A stretch of DNA of 64,000 bases from Cytobacillus gottheilii (GCF_001636345.1 NZ_KV440945.1:3879854-3943853), one strand, 5' to 3'. Numbered from the stretch's first letter, positions 7,923-17,099 are shown. Notes: generated from the sequence alone by a model not told the origin. Numbers and translations are program-made.

Positions 7923-9062
7923 ATGACTTTGCCATTAGCCCCGATTACACCGAATTTTGATCCTTGGGAAGCTTATATGGATATAGAAGAATTTGGCGGA
8001 ATGACGCTTTCAAACGTAGAATTTACAACTACAGTGCTTTGCAATATGAGATGTGAGCATTGTGCGGTCGGCTATACATTGCAGCCGAAGGATCCTAGCG
8101 CGCTGCCGGTTCAATTGTTTTTGAATCGCCTAGAGGAAATACCTCATCTGCGCTCTCTTTCCATTACCGGCGGCGAGCCGATGCTTTCAAAAAAATCAGT
8201 GGAAAATTATGTAGTGCCATTGCTTCGTTATGCAAGAGAACGCGGAGTGCGCACACAGATCAACTCGAACTTAACAATCGAGCTTAGTAAATATGATGCG
8301 ATTTTGCCTTACTTGGATGTGCTTCATATTTCGCACAACTGGGGAACTGAAGAGGATTTTATTGAAGGCGGCTTTGCCATGATGGAACGAAAACCTACCA
8401 TCATCCAGCGCCAGGCATTGTTTAAACGCATGATCGATAATAGCGCTGAGCTTGTCAAAGCTGGTGTGATGGTATCGGCAGAAACAATGCTTAACAAAAG
8501 AACACTGCCTCACTTAGAGAATATTCATAAGCAGATTACGGAAGAAATGAAATGTCAGCGGCACGAAGTGCATCCTATGTACCCTTCCGATTTCGCTTCA
8601 TCATTGGAAGTTCTTTCTTTGAATGAAATTCGCTCTGCTATTCATCATTTGTTAGACATACGAAATCCATCTGTATGGATGCTTTTTGGTACACTCCCGT
8701 TTTATGCCTGCCAGACAAACGCTGAAGATCTTGCTTTATTGCAGCGCTTAAACGACACTGACAAGGTAACTGTCCGCAATGATCCGGATGGCCGCTCCCG
8801 TTTGAACGTCAATATCTTCACTGGCGATGTCATTGTCACTGATTTTGGCGATACACCTCCGCTTGGAAATGTGCAGACAGATTCCCTGCCGGATGTGTTT
8901 AAAAAGTGGAGCCAAACCAATCTTGCAAAATCATTAAGCTGCCATTGCCCGCAAGTAAAATGTCTTGGTCCAAACGTACTTGTAAAGGATAAATACTACT
9001 CAGGTGTTGATTTTCAAAACCGGAAAGCGAACCTTTCCTTCTCTTCAGCCGAAAAAGTATGA
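7923..9062 (+). CDS. yfkAB: Radical SAM / CxCxxxxC protein YfkAB
   Basis: 379 residues from the ATG at 7923 with AAAGGAG upstream. The radical-SAM cluster motif CxxxCxxC is Cys40-Cys44-Cys47 in VLCNMRCEHC, followed by the SAM-contact motif SITGGEPM. A second cysteine cluster, CHCPQVKC, is near the C-terminus and probably binds an auxiliary iron-sulfur cluster. In B. subtilis 168 the gene was first annotated as two pieces, yfkA and yfkB; here it is one frame. The substrate of the YfkAB family is unknown. It converges on yfkD across a shared terminator, as in B. subtilis. Confidence 0.92.
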   Translation: MTLPLAPITPNFDPWEAYMDIEEFGGMTLSNVEFTTTVLCNMRCEHCAVGYTLQPKDPSALPVQLFLNRLEEIPHLRSLSITGGEPMLSKKSVENYVVPLLRYARERGVRTQINSNLTIELSKYDAILPYLDVLHISHNWGTEEDFIEGGFAMMERKPTIIQRQALFKRMIDNSAELVKAGVMVSAETMLNKRTLPHLENIHKQITEEMKCQRHEVHPMYPSDFASSLEVLSLNEIRSAIHHLLDIRNPSVWMLFGTLPFYACQTNAEDLALLQRLNDTDKVTVRNDPDGRSRLNVNIFTGDVIVTDFGDTPPLGNVQTDSLPDVFKKWSQTNLAKSLSCHCPQVKCLGPNVLVKDKYYSGVDFQNRKANLSFSSAEKV

Positions 9063-9063
9063 T

Positions 9064-9087
9064 AAAAAACGCCCTAGGGCGTTTTTT
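9064..9087. terminator. Bidirectional terminator between yfkAB and yfkD
   Basis: AAAAAACGCCC (9064-9074), a TA loop, GGGCGTTTTTT (9077-9087). It has A and T runs on both sides, so it serves both convergent genes. Confidence 0.95.
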
Positions 9088-9090
9088 TGT

Positions 9091-9954
9091 TTAGCGAGGT
9101 CTTTCAGATACCATAAACCCAAAGGACATATGATCCTGTACAGGGATCCATGCGCCAATTCCCTGCGAAGTTACATTTTTCACGACAATGACCTTTTTGC
9201 TTCCTTTCAGCATAAGAAAAACTTCGCCATATGTCACTTTTCCTTTTTCATTGATGGCAGGAGCATAGCCATATAAATAGCCAAGGCGTTTAGGAGGGAT
9301 ATTATACACATTATCCTTTTTCGTTCCGCCTCCAATGATCGTTTCAAATGCTAGAGACAATCCTGTTTTCTCGGTTGCCTTTAAGAGCATCATTTTCTTA
9401 ACATCTTCTGAATTGGGAATTTTAGCGGTTAATCCGCCTTTTACCACTTTCTGAGCTTCTTGAACATAGTGAATCTGATAAGGAGCTTTTCCTCCGCGGT
9501 TATCAAAATAGTTCGTATTAATTTTTTGATATTCCCAGTTTGGCGCAGTTTCTGTTGATTCATAATTCAGCGGCCATTGCCCTAAATACACAATAGCTTT
9601 ATAGCCAAACGCAAAAGGCGTGCTATTGACTGTTGTTTCATTTAACATCCGGATTAAATCTGGATTCTCAATTTTCACCTTTGTAGAATCGATCAGCTGC
9701 TGTGTAAGCTCGCTAGGCTGAAGAGTGGGCATATCCTGATCTGGATTCGGATACGTATTTTCCTTTGTAATATTAAGAACCGAGCTTGGAATATTGATGG
9801 CTTTTGTTTCTTCCTTTTCGGTTTTTTCTTCTGCGTTTTCTATTTTTTCTTCTGCTTTTTCAGCTTTTTCTTCTGTTTTTTCAGCCATAACAGATGTCTG
9901 TAAGGACAATATGATTAATAGAGCAGATACAATGGGTAGCATTCTTTTTTTCAT
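9091..9954 (-). CDS. yfkD: Secreted protein YfkD
   Basis: 287 residues, starting MKKRMLPIVSALL with a signal peptide to about residue 24 (SVMAE). Next comes a low-complexity Lys/Glu stretch (residues 25-50, repeated EKAEK/EEKIENAEEK units), then a conserved domain with KAIVYLGQWPLNYES and the C-terminal GIGAWIPVQDHMSFGF. This matches YfkD of B. subtilis (264 residues); the extra length is the charged linker. It is exported, probably to the wall or outer membrane face. The function is unknown. It lies next to chaA, as in B. subtilis. Confidence 0.9.
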   Translation of the reverse strand: MKKRMLPIVSALLIILSLQTSVMAEKTEEKAEKAEEKIENAEEKTEKEETKAINIPSSVLNITKENTYPNPDQDMPTLQPSELTQQLIDSTKVKIENPDLIRMLNETTVNSTPFAFGYKAIVYLGQWPLNYESTETAPNWEYQKINTNYFDNRGGKAPYQIHYVQEAQKVVKGGLTAKIPNSEDVKKMMLLKATEKTGLSLAFETIIGGGTKKDNVYNIPPKRLGYLYGYAPAINEKGKVTYGEVFLMLKGSKKVIVVKNVTSQGIGAWIPVQDHMSFGFMVSERPR

Positions 9955-10320
9955 GCTGAAGAACTCCTTTCATATTTAGCCATTATGATTTACTGTTAGT
10001 TTTTTCGTCCTGAAGCCATTCTATCCATCCATAAGAAATAAAAATGTAACACCATTGTAAAAATCAGAATATTTACAAATATCAAAATATATGTCATAAT
10101 ACCATTAATACAACAAAGGAGGGCAGCTAAATCCCATTCGCTTATAAAGGAGGCTAGAGCATAATTGACTTGCAAGCAGGAAGGAGAAATCATCCTAAAC
10201 AGGAAGATGGTGATGCATGCCGATTAGCGAAGAGATAAAGCTTACCTAAACAATCATGATTTAAAAATACTTATAAGACTACCCTATAGTGAAGAAAGCT
10301 ACTGCTTTCCGTAAAGATGA
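9955..10320. other. Gene-poor gap between yfkD and chaA
   Basis: The upstream region of yfkD. It holds open frames without ribosome sites on the minus strand and two AAAGGAGG-like stretches on the plus strand (near 10116 and 10147) not followed by a convincing gene. I see no RNA structure I recognise. Confidence 0.4.
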
Positions 10321-10350
10321 AAACGGCTCTTTCCCCTGAGAGCCGTTTTT
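10321..10350 (-). terminator. Intrinsic terminator of chaA
   Basis: AAAACGGCTCT (10321-10331) pairs with AGAGCCGTTTT (10340-10350) around an 8-nt loop. U runs form in either direction. Confidence 0.92.
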
Positions 10351-10355
10351 ATCGT

Positions 10356-11411
10356 TTATAATAAATAGAATCCTATCCCCATAATCAAATAGGCGGCTAA
10401 TAACGTCGCACCTTCAAACCAATTGGATTCGCCATCATTTGAGATCACAATCATTAAGAGAACCGCTGTCACCATAGAAATTAATTCTGGCAATGTGAAA
10501 ACAAGCGACATTGGCTCCGCAAAAAATAATGAAATTAACACAAGAACTGGTGCAACAAACATAGCCACCTGCAAGGTTGATCCCACCGCAATTTCGACTG
10601 CAATGTCCATTTTATTTTTATAAGCCATAATGATGGCCGATGCATGCTCGGCAGCATTTCCGACGATTGCAACAATGACCACCCCAATAAAGAGCTCAGT
10701 CCAGCCAAACACTTCACCAACAGTTTCAAATGTGTGAACAAGATTCTCTGAAACATAAGCAACAGCAACCGTGCTGATGGCTAATACAGTAATAGCCTTT
10801 CCTTTTCCCCATTCTGGTTCTTCATGAGCATGCTGCTCATTCTCATTAGTTGTTTGATAAACACCCCGATGTGTTACAAGTTTAAAAAATAGAGCCGCCA
10901 GATAAAGAACAATTAATATAATTGAAATTCCGATGCTAAAACTAATGGTTTTCGTTTCATCCATTGTCATGGAGAAAACTTCCGGAATCACAAATGCCAC
11001 GATGACACCAAACATTAGCAGACCCGAGTTATGTCTTGCATCAAAAACATTATAAGTCTGCCGTTTAAACTTTAATCCTCCCACAAAAAAGGATAAACCA
11101 GCCACGAGCAGCAGATTGCCTATGACAGAGCCTGTTAAAGAGGCAAGAACAACCCCAACAAGCCCTTCTTTTAGAGCAAATACAGAGATAATCAATTCAA
11201 CCGCATTGCCAAATGTTGCGTTCAGCAGCCCGCCGATTCTTGGGCCTGCTACAATCGCCAAACTCTCCGTTGCTCTTCCCATAAAACCCGCCAGCGCTAT
11301 AATCGTTAAGCAATAAATCACAAACAGGATAATATTAGACCAATGCAATAATGTTCCAATGACTGAAAGCGGAACACCCGCAAAAACAAGCACTAAAAAT
11401 ATTTTATTCAT
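10356..11411 (-). CDS. chaA: Calcium/proton antiporter ChaA (YfkE)
   Basis: 351 residues from the ATG at 11411, equal to B. subtilis YfkE. AAAGGGAG is nine bases upstream, whereas the in-frame TTG at 11420 would abut it. About ten transmembrane segments are present. The two CAX ion-binding repeats are seen as NATFGNAVELI near residue 68 and VGNAAEHASAI in the second half, the acidic residues being essential in the family. It exports Ca2+ (possibly also K+ or Na+) in exchange for H+ at the plasma membrane. A His/Glu-rich loop (NENEQHAHEEPEWG) separates the halves. Monocistronic, with a strong terminator. Confidence 0.92.
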   Translation of the reverse strand: MNKIFLVLVFAGVPLSVIGTLLHWSNIILFVIYCLTIIALAGFMGRATESLAIVAGPRIGGLLNATFGNAVELIISVFALKEGLVGVVLASLTGSVIGNLLLVAGLSFFVGGLKFKRQTYNVFDARHNSGLLMFGVIVAFVIPEVFSMTMDETKTISFSIGISIILIVLYLAALFFKLVTHRGVYQTTNENEQHAHEEPEWGKGKAITVLAISTVAVAYVSENLVHTFETVGEVFGWTELFIGVVIVAIVGNAAEHASAIIMAYKNKMDIAVEIAVGSTLQVAMFVAPVLVLISLFFAEPMSLVFTLPELISMVTAVLLMIVISNDGESNWFEGATLLAAYLIMGIGFYLL

Positions 11412-11818
11412 CCCGGTCAACTCCCTTTATGCAGCTTGGTGTAGAGAGGAATCTATCTTCCATTTCTAAAAGTTATTCTGTGCAAAAAGTGGATGTATAA
11501 CCAAATTTTTTTGAGCTGTCCTCCGCTTTAATTCACCAAAAAACTTTTTTGAAGGATCCAGTTTGTGTTTGTTTCGATCATTTCCTAAGGTTTTTCGGTA
11601 ATTTCCCATTTTCATTCTGTTCACATTTTCATTCTGTTCATTCGGGACAGTTTCCGATCCATTCATAAATTTTATCAATGTATACTCCTCTTCTTTGCAC
11701 ATCTCGCTTTCTAAGCTTGTTCTCCCTTGACCATTGGACATCTTTTCCTTGCCAATCTTCTGAATTCCATATACCATCTTTTAGGGAGACTAAATTTTTA
11801 CAAACTGAGGTATGGGTA
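11412..11818. other. Divergent gap between chaA and yfkF
   Basis: About 400 bp holding the promoters of the two divergent genes. An open frame at 11466-11777 on the minus strand has no good ribosome site and no recognisable sequence. No RNA element was recognised. Confidence 0.4.
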
Positions 11819-12994
11819 ATGAAAAATAGAGAAAATATGCGCTTTTGGATCTTAGTAAGCATTGTGGCGATTTCAGGGTTCAGTCAGGGGATGCTGCTGC
11901 CTTTAATTGCGGTTATTTTTGAAGCGGACGGAGTTTCTTCAAGTTTAAATGGCTTAAACGCAACTGGACTTTATATTGGAATTCTGCTGATTTCTCCGTT
12001 TATGGAATATCCACTGCGTAAATATGGCTATAAACCGGTAATCATTCTGGGAGGCTTGCTCGTTGTCGTGTCACTGCTGCTTTTCCCATTCTGGAAAACG
12101 TTTTGGTTTTGGTTTGTTCTGCGATTATTGGTTGGAATAGGCGATCATGCCTTGCATTTTGGAACTCAGACATGGATTACCAGCTTTTCACCTGATCATA
12201 AAAGAGGGCGTAACATCTCTTTATATGGATTGTTTTTTGGTTTAGGCTTTGCTGTCGGACCTTTGATGACACCGCTTGTTGAGGTTAATGAAGCATTGCC
12301 ATTTATAATTTCATCTATATTATGTTTTATAGCATGGTTGTTTTTATTCACATTAAAAAATGATTTTCCTGAGCAAACAGTTCAAGTGAATTCTTTCAAA
12401 GAAACGATGAAACGGTTTAAAGCGGCATCTAAATACGCATGGGTTGCCTTTCTCCCTCCACTAGGCTATGGATTTTTAGAAGCTTCTCTGAATGGAAGCT
12501 TTCCGGTCTATGGATTAAGAATCGGCTTAGAGGTTTCAAGTGTATCATTGCTGTTAACATCTTTTGCAGTGGGAGCAATCGTTTTTCAGCTGCCGCTTGG
12601 CATGTTAAGCGATAAATACGGAAGAAGAAAAATATTATTGAGTGTTCTTCTTTTTGGTTCACTTGCCTTTGTAACAGCAAGCTTTCTTGAGAGTTCAGCA
12701 ACAGCACTTGCGGTATGTTTGTTTGTTGCAGGCATGGCAGTCGGATCGACTTTTTCACTTGGGATAAGTTATATGACTGATCTTGTACCGCGCAATCTGC
12801 TGCCGACGGGCAATCTGCTCTGCGGCGTTGCTTTTAGCATGGGAAGCCTGTCCGGGCCATTTTTAGGAGGAATTTTCATTGAGTATTTCCAGGCTTTAAG
12901 CTTCTTCCACATCATAAGCATTATGCTGCTTCTCATCTTCTTGAGTATCGCCTTATTTGGCGGGAAACCAAGCAGTGTTGCAGAGCATGCCTAA
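11819..12994 (+). CDS. yfkF: MFS transporter YfkF
   Basis: 391 residues from the ATG at 11819 (MKNRENMRFWILVS), the same length as B. subtilis YfkF. GAGG lies eight bases upstream; longer in-frame starts from 11678 would add a non-homologous 47 residues. It has twelve predicted transmembrane helices, with MFS signatures KYGYKPVIILGG (loop 2-3), HKRGRNISLYG and DKYGRRKILLS (loop 8-9). A drug or sugar efflux role is possible; the substrate is unknown. Position between chaA and yfkH follows the B. subtilis order, apart from the inserted metal ATPase. Confidence 0.88.
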   Translation: MKNRENMRFWILVSIVAISGFSQGMLLPLIAVIFEADGVSSSLNGLNATGLYIGILLISPFMEYPLRKYGYKPVIILGGLLVVVSLLLFPFWKTFWFWFVLRLLVGIGDHALHFGTQTWITSFSPDHKRGRNISLYGLFFGLGFAVGPLMTPLVEVNEALPFIISSILCFIAWLFLFTLKNDFPEQTVQVNSFKETMKRFKAASKYAWVAFLPPLGYGFLEASLNGSFPVYGLRIGLEVSSVSLLLTSFAVGAIVFQLPLGMLSDKYGRRKILLSVLLFGSLAFVTASFLESSATALAVCLFVAGMAVGSTFSLGISYMTDLVPRNLLPTGNLLCGVAFSMGSLSGPFLGGIFIEYFQALSFFHIISIMLLLIFLSIALFGGKPSSVAEHA

Positions 12995-13078
12995 TTGGAA
13001 ACTTTTTGCTATGCAACTTCTATTAGATAAGTTATGATAGGAATATACAAAGCAACCACATATAAAATTGTCTGGAAT

Positions 13079-13101
13079 GCTGTCACCTCTATGGTGGCAG
13101 C
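13079..13101 (+). terminator. Weak hairpin after yfkF
   Basis: GCTGTCACC (13079-13087) and GGTGGCAGC (13093-13101) pair with one mismatch; the following TTTCGTCGTTTT is only moderately U-rich. It could be the yfkF terminator or a leader hairpin of the ATPase gene. Confidence 0.45.
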
Positions 13102-13189
13102 TTTCGTCGTTTTATTGGGGTATTGATGTTGATTATTCTTCTCATTTGAGATCGTGTGTACAAACTAACTAAACAAGGAGGAACTCCAA

Positions 13190-15121
13190 ATGAATACTGA
13201 AACCAAATCCGTTTACCAAACACAGCCAGTAGCTGAAACAGGAAACCCATTTGCAGCGATAAAAACTCATGCAGAACTTATTGCCGCTCTTTTTAGCGGT
13301 GTCCTTATTCTAGCAGGCTGGCTTTTAGATCGTGAAGGCTTCCAGTCTGCATCTGTTGCTGTGTATTTGGCTGCATTTGTGATCGGCGGCTTTGCCAAGG
13401 CAAAAGAAGGTATTGAAGATACTATTGAAAACAAAGAATTGAATGTAGAAATGCTGATGATCTTTGCAGCCATCGGCTCTGCAATCATCGGCTATTGGAC
13501 AGAAGGAGCTATTTTAATTTTTATTTTTGCATTAAGCGGTGCTTTAGAAACATATACGATGAACAAAAGTCATAAAGAAATCTCTGCATTGATGGATCTG
13601 CAGCCTGAAGAAGCATTACTTCTCTCCGCTGGACAAGAGAAAAAGGTGCATGTATCAGAGCTGGTCATCGGTGACCATATCCTTGTGAAGCCTGGCGAAC
13701 GAGTCCCTTCTGATGGCAAAATTGTAAAAGGTCAAACGACCATTGATGAAGCAGCGATTACTGGTGAGTCGATGCCCGTATCAAAAGGCACGGAGGATGA
13801 AATCTTTGCTGGAACCGTTAACCTAAACGGATCGATCACTGTAGAAATCACAAAACTAAGCAGTGATACTCTCTTTCAAAAAATTATTAAATTAGTGCAA
13901 TCCGCCCAAAGTGAAAAATCTCCATCACAGCTTTTTATTGAAAGATTTGAGGGGCGGTATGTGAAGGTTGTTCTGTCTGTTGTTGCCCTGATGATGGTAT
14001 TGCCGCATTTTCTGTTAGGCTGGTCATGGACTGAGACATTTTACAGAGCAATGATTCTTCTGGTTGTTGCTTCTCCATGTGCATTGGTGGCATCGATTAT
14101 GCCTGCGACATTAGCGGCAATCTCAAACGGTGCCCGTCATGGCATCTTGTTTAAAGGCGGCGTTCATCTTGAAAATTTAAGCCACTTGCATGCCATCGCT
14201 TTTGATAAAACTGGGACGCTGACAAAAGGGAAACCGGAAGTGACTGATTTTGTTGCGGTTTCCGATGTTTCCGATGTTTCCGCTGAAGAAATTTTAGCAA
14301 TCACAGCTTCAATCGAACGGCATTCTACACACCCGCTTGCACAAGCGATCGTGAATTATGCGACAGAACAATTAAATCAGCCTTTATCGGAACCGAATTA
14401 TATCGAGGATGTTCCTGGCTGGGGTGTAAAAGCAGTCATTGCAGATGAAGAGTGGACGATTGGGAAGGCGAACTTTACACCAAGTAATCAAACGGAAGAA
14501 TTTAAATTAAAGGCCGAAGCATTGGCTCAAAGCGGAAAAACGGTTGTGTATGTTACGCGCGGCGAAGAACTGGCTGCCATTATTGCCTTGAAGGATGTTG
14601 TTCGTCAAGAAACAAAGGCTGCGATTGAACTGCTGAAGAAGCAAGGCATTTATACGATTATGTTAACAGGTGACAGCAAAGAAACAGCTGCTGCTATTGC
14701 CGCTGAAAGCCATGTAGACGAATTCATTGCCGAGTGCCTGCCGGAAACAAAAGTTGATCGGCTCAAAGCACTAAAAGAAAAGTACGGTAATGTTGCAATG
14801 GTTGGAGACGGAATTAACGATGCACCTGCACTTGCATCAGCAAACGTTGGAATTGCCATGGGCGAAGGTACAGATGTCGCTCTAGAAACGGCAGATGTGG
14901 TATTAATGAAAAATGAATTGCCGAAAATAGCGGAAGCCATCTCCTTGTCCCGGAGAATGAATGCGATTGTGAAGCAAAATATCATTTTTTCCATCACTGT
15001 CATCATGGTTTTAATATCCTCTAACTTTTTGCAGGTTCTTGATCTTCCTTATGGAGTTATTGGACATGAAGGTTCAACAATTCTTGTCATTTTAAATAGT
15101 TTGCGCTTGCTGCGTTCTTAA
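13190..15121 (+). CDS. pfeT: P1B-4 metal-exporting ATPase (PfeT/ZosA-like)
   Basis: 643 residues with strong AAGGAGG upstream. P-type ATPase landmarks: actuator TGES near residue 191, metal-site SPC at 295-297 (VASPCALVAS), phosphorylated Asp339 in DKTGTLTKG, HP motif in ERHSTHPLA, and hinge MVGDGINDAP. HEGST in the last membrane helix plus SPC defines subgroup P1B-4. No N-terminal heavy-metal-binding domain is present. In B. subtilis the PfeT (ZosA) member exports Fe(II) and is PerR/Fur-controlled. Export of iron is likely here; cobalt or zinc remain possible. No convincing PerR or Fur box was seen upstream. Not part of the B. subtilis yfk block, so inserted in this lineage. Confidence 0.87.
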   Translation: MNTETKSVYQTQPVAETGNPFAAIKTHAELIAALFSGVLILAGWLLDREGFQSASVAVYLAAFVIGGFAKAKEGIEDTIENKELNVEMLMIFAAIGSAIIGYWTEGAILIFIFALSGALETYTMNKSHKEISALMDLQPEEALLLSAGQEKKVHVSELVIGDHILVKPGERVPSDGKIVKGQTTIDEAAITGESMPVSKGTEDEIFAGTVNLNGSITVEITKLSSDTLFQKIIKLVQSAQSEKSPSQLFIERFEGRYVKVVLSVVALMMVLPHFLLGWSWTETFYRAMILLVVASPCALVASIMPATLAAISNGARHGILFKGGVHLENLSHLHAIAFDKTGTLTKGKPEVTDFVAVSDVSDVSAEEILAITASIERHSTHPLAQAIVNYATEQLNQPLSEPNYIEDVPGWGVKAVIADEEWTIGKANFTPSNQTEEFKLKAEALAQSGKTVVYVTRGEELAAIIALKDVVRQETKAAIELLKKQGIYTIMLTGDSKETAAAIAAESHVDEFIAECLPETKVDRLKALKEKYGNVAMVGDGINDAPALASANVGIAMGEGTDVALETADVVLMKNELPKIAEAISLSRRMNAIVKQNIIFSITVIMVLISSNFLQVLDLPYGVIGHEGSTILVILNSLRLLRS

Positions 15122-15130
15122 TGCGTATAA

Positions 15131-15161
15131 AAAAGTCCGAGAAGTCTATTCTCGGACTTTT
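15131..15161 (+). terminator. Intrinsic terminator of the metal ATPase
   Basis: A perfect 13-bp stem AAAAGTCCGAGAA (15131-15143, 15149-15161) with a 5-nt loop is followed by TGTTTTG. Confidence 0.93.
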
Positions 15162-15175
15162 GTTTTGCTTTGATA

Positions 15176-15292
15176 AAGCTGCAGTGGCTAACCCCTCGAG
15201 GTCTTAAGTCGACCTGCCCTAAAGGTTAAAGAACAACCTTTATGCCATCTCGCCTTAAGCTTGTCGCCCCTGAGCAAGCGCCTTCCGCTTTT
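15176..15292. repeat. Dispersed-type long hairpin element
   Basis: The left arm contains GGCTAACCCCTCGAGGTCTTAAG and the right arm CTTAAGCTTGTCGCCCCTGAG in imperfect inverted orientation. An inner AAAGGTT/AACCTTT hairpin (15221-15241) lies between. The sequence reads like an intergenic element I recall from several Bacillaceae genomes. Only one copy lies in this window, immediately 3' of the small gene at 15296-15400. Confidence 0.6.
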
Positions 15293-15295
15293 CTA

Positions 15296-15400
15296 TTAAT
15301 GATATCCGTTTTGGCCGTTGGCAGATCCGGATGTTTTATGTTTTGGTTTGTTTTTGCCTTTTTGTTTTGTGCCGCCGTCTTTTTTCGTATGTTTTGTCAT
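15296..15400 (-). CDS. Small basic Lys/Gly-rich protein, 34 residues
   Basis: The ATG at 15400 has a consensus AAGGAGG eight bases upstream (minus strand), and the frame ends TAA at 15296. The peptide starts MTKHTKKDGGTKQKGKNK and ends SANGQNGYH: ten Lys, six Gly, no hydrophobic core, so disordered and very basic. Composition and size resemble minor small acid-soluble spore proteins (SspM, SspP types) or nucleic-acid-binding peptides, but I recognise no specific family. The ribosome site and codon use support translation. Easy to miss because of its length. Confidence 0.65.
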   Translation of the reverse strand: MTKHTKKDGGTKQKGKNKPKHKTSGSANGQNGYH

Positions 15401-15479
15401 GTGAAGTCCTCCTTGGCGTTAGGTGTGGTCTTGCCATGTTATTTTACACAACAGTCCTCTTTTATATATTAGGGAAGTT

Positions 15480-16304
15480 TTAGCAATCCTGTTTTGTATT
15501 TTTCATATGGATGGCGTTGATTTCTCCGCCGATCAGAATGATGATGCCGGATAAGTAAAACCAGACCATCAGCACGATGATCGCCCCAATACTTCCGTAT
15601 GTCGCCGAATAGTTGCCAAAATTGCTTACATAGTAAGAAAATGCCAGTGATGTTATGATCCAGCCAAGTGTAGCAAAAATGGCACCTGGAATGACACTGA
15701 TGCATGTTAGTTTTTTATTCGGAGCAAACCAGTAGAGCCCGACAAAGATAATAAACAAGATTACTGGACTGACAAGCCACCTCAGCATATTCCAAACAGT
15801 TAAGAAAAAGTCAGACAGACCAAAGACATTAAATAAAAACTCGCCGATTTGCCTGCCAAACACTGGTAAAAGCAGTGCAACGACAAACACTAAAATCATC
15901 CCAAAAGTCATAAGAATGGACATGCCCCTTGAGACCAGAAAAGACCTGCTTTCCTGCACATCATATGCTTTGTTAAAAGCCCTCACAACCGCGTTAATCC
16001 CATTTGAAGCAGACCAGATCGTAGCGATAATCCCGAATGAAAGCAGCTTTCCGTTTTTCTCGGATAACTGATTCACATTGTTTTCAATTAAAGCCATCGT
16101 ATCTCCAGGAGCGTAATCGCGGACAACACTTAAAATATCTTCCAGTGTAATTGGCAAATACGGCACTAATGTGACCAGGAATAACAGCAAAGGAAATAAT
16201 GATAGCAAGAAGAAATAAGCTAATTGAGCAGCAAGACCAAAAACATCATCGTTATGCACACGATTCCAAAGGTTTTTAATTAAACCTCCGTATGCTTGTC
16301 CCAT
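15480..16304 (-). CDS. yfkH: YihY family inner membrane protein YfkH
   Basis: 274 residues against 275 in B. subtilis YfkH. About six transmembrane helices; conserved YihY blocks LAAQLAYFFLLSLFPLLLF, IWSASNGINAVVRAFNKAYD, and GSIGAIIVLMVWFYLSGIIILIGGE-type C-terminal region. Once mislabelled ribonuclease BN; the true role of the family is unknown. GAGGTGAATGA precedes the ATG. Its start overlaps the stop of the upstream YtxH gene by 25 bases, so the pair is translationally coupled. Confidence 0.9.
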   Translation of the reverse strand: MGQAYGGLIKNLWNRVHNDDVFGLAAQLAYFFLLSLFPLLLFLVTLVPYLPITLEDILSVVRDYAPGDTMALIENNVNQLSEKNGKLLSFGIIATIWSASNGINAVVRAFNKAYDVQESRSFLVSRGMSILMTFGMILVFVVALLLPVFGRQIGEFLFNVFGLSDFFLTVWNMLRWLVSPVILFIIFVGLYWFAPNKKLTCISVIPGAIFATLGWIITSLAFSYYVSNFGNYSATYGSIGAIIVLMVWFYLSGIIILIGGEINAIHMKNTKQDC

Positions 16305-16651
16305 TCATTCACCTCGTTTTCAATGTGAAGACCTTTCTCCCCTTTAAAAGCGCTTTTAGTATTTTCCACAAGCGTTGTCACCTGAGGAGCAGCCTCTCGC
16401 AATTCTTCTACCGTTTCTGCAATGAAAGCAACATCTTCGCTAACCTGCTGAGCAGCAATTTTCACTCGCGCAGAAAACTCTTTTACATTGTTGAATGTTT
16501 CATTTGGATTTTTCACATAATACGCCGTGCTGCTTGCCGTTTTTTTACAAAATGCTGCTGTAGACTCACGCGTGCTTTTATCAAGCATGGTTAAAGCTCC
16601 TCCGGCAATGGCTCCATAAAAAATCCCTTTCCAAAACAATGATTTCCCCAT
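16280..16651 (-). CDS. YtxH-domain protein, 123 residues
   Basis: Starts MGKSLFWKGIFYGAIAGGAL, a Gly-rich membrane-associated helix, then TMLDKSTREST and an amphipathic helical region with VEELREAAPQVTTLVENTK. Same layout as the protein at 7227-7769, so the two are paralogues. Ribosome site AAGGAGAATGATC. Overlaps yfkH, forming a two-gene operon. No promoter of sigma-B type was clear. Function unknown; envelope stress is the usual context for the family. Confidence 0.75.
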   Translation of the reverse strand: MGKSLFWKGIFYGAIAGGALTMLDKSTRESTAAFCKKTASSTAYYVKNPNETFNNVKEFSARVKIAAQQVSEDVAFIAETVEELREAAPQVTTLVENTKSAFKGEKGLHIENEVNEWDKHTEV

Positions 16652-16840
16652 CTGATCATTCTCCTTTTCATGTATACGAATTGAATTCTGGAATTTAGAA
16701 CTAGATTCCTCTATTTCATTTTCTTCTATTTCTCATGGTTCATGCAACTTATATAGCATGGCTGCAAAAGAATAATGTTTGACTTTTATCTGGGAACATG
16801 GAAAGATGAATTGACAAGCTTAATATGAGGGGGATGTCGG

Positions 16841-17065
16841 ATGAATTTATCAGAGAAATCAACTGAAAATGTCGAATATATGATCGAAAAAATTAAGGAT
16901 AAGCTTAAAGTGTTAAATATGGGTGCTATTAAACCATCCCATTTCGATGAAGAGATGTATGAGGATTTGCGCTACCTTTATGACCATATTATGAAAAAAG
17001 ATTCATTCAGCCCAAATGAAATGCAGGCGCTTGCTGAAGAATTAGGAAATTTGCGTAAAATGTAA
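16841..17065 (+). CDS. yfkK: UPF0435 protein YfkK (DUF1128)
   Basis: 74 residues with GAGGGGGAUG upstream. Conserved [19 protein letters not shown] and the C-terminal [17 protein letters not shown] are the DUF1128 signature, matching B. subtilis YfkK (71 residues). Soluble, alpha-helical, function unknown. Convergent with yfkM across a bidirectional terminator, as expected from synteny. Confidence 0.92.
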   Translation: MNLSEKSTENVEYMIEKIKDKLKVLNMGAIKPSHFDEEMYEDLRYLYDHIMKKDSFSPNEMQALAEELGNLRKM

Positions 17066-17067
17066 TG

Positions 17068-17096
17068 AAAAAAACAGCCCGGAGGCTGTTTTTTTA
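17068..17096. terminator. Bidirectional terminator yfkK/yfkM
   Basis: AAAAAAACAGCC, a short CGGA loop, GGCTGTTTTTTT. A and T runs on both sides. Confidence 0.93.
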
Positions 17097-17099
17097 TTA

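Noticed and set aside
9996..10193. Small hydrophobic open frame on the minus strand between chaA and yfkD
   Set aside because: The internal ATG has a helix-like peptide after it but no ribosome site (the region is pyrimidine-rich on that strand); not enough to call a gene.
11466..11777. 103-codon minus-strand open frame opposite the yfkF leader
   Set aside because: No good ribosome site, low-complexity Asn/Lys/Arg composition, and it overlaps the promoter region of yfkF.
13022..13038. PerR/Fur box upstream of the metal ATPase
   Set aside because: TTAGATAAGTTATGA matches the consensus at only about 10 of 14 positions and is far from the start codon; could be chance in A/T-rich DNA.
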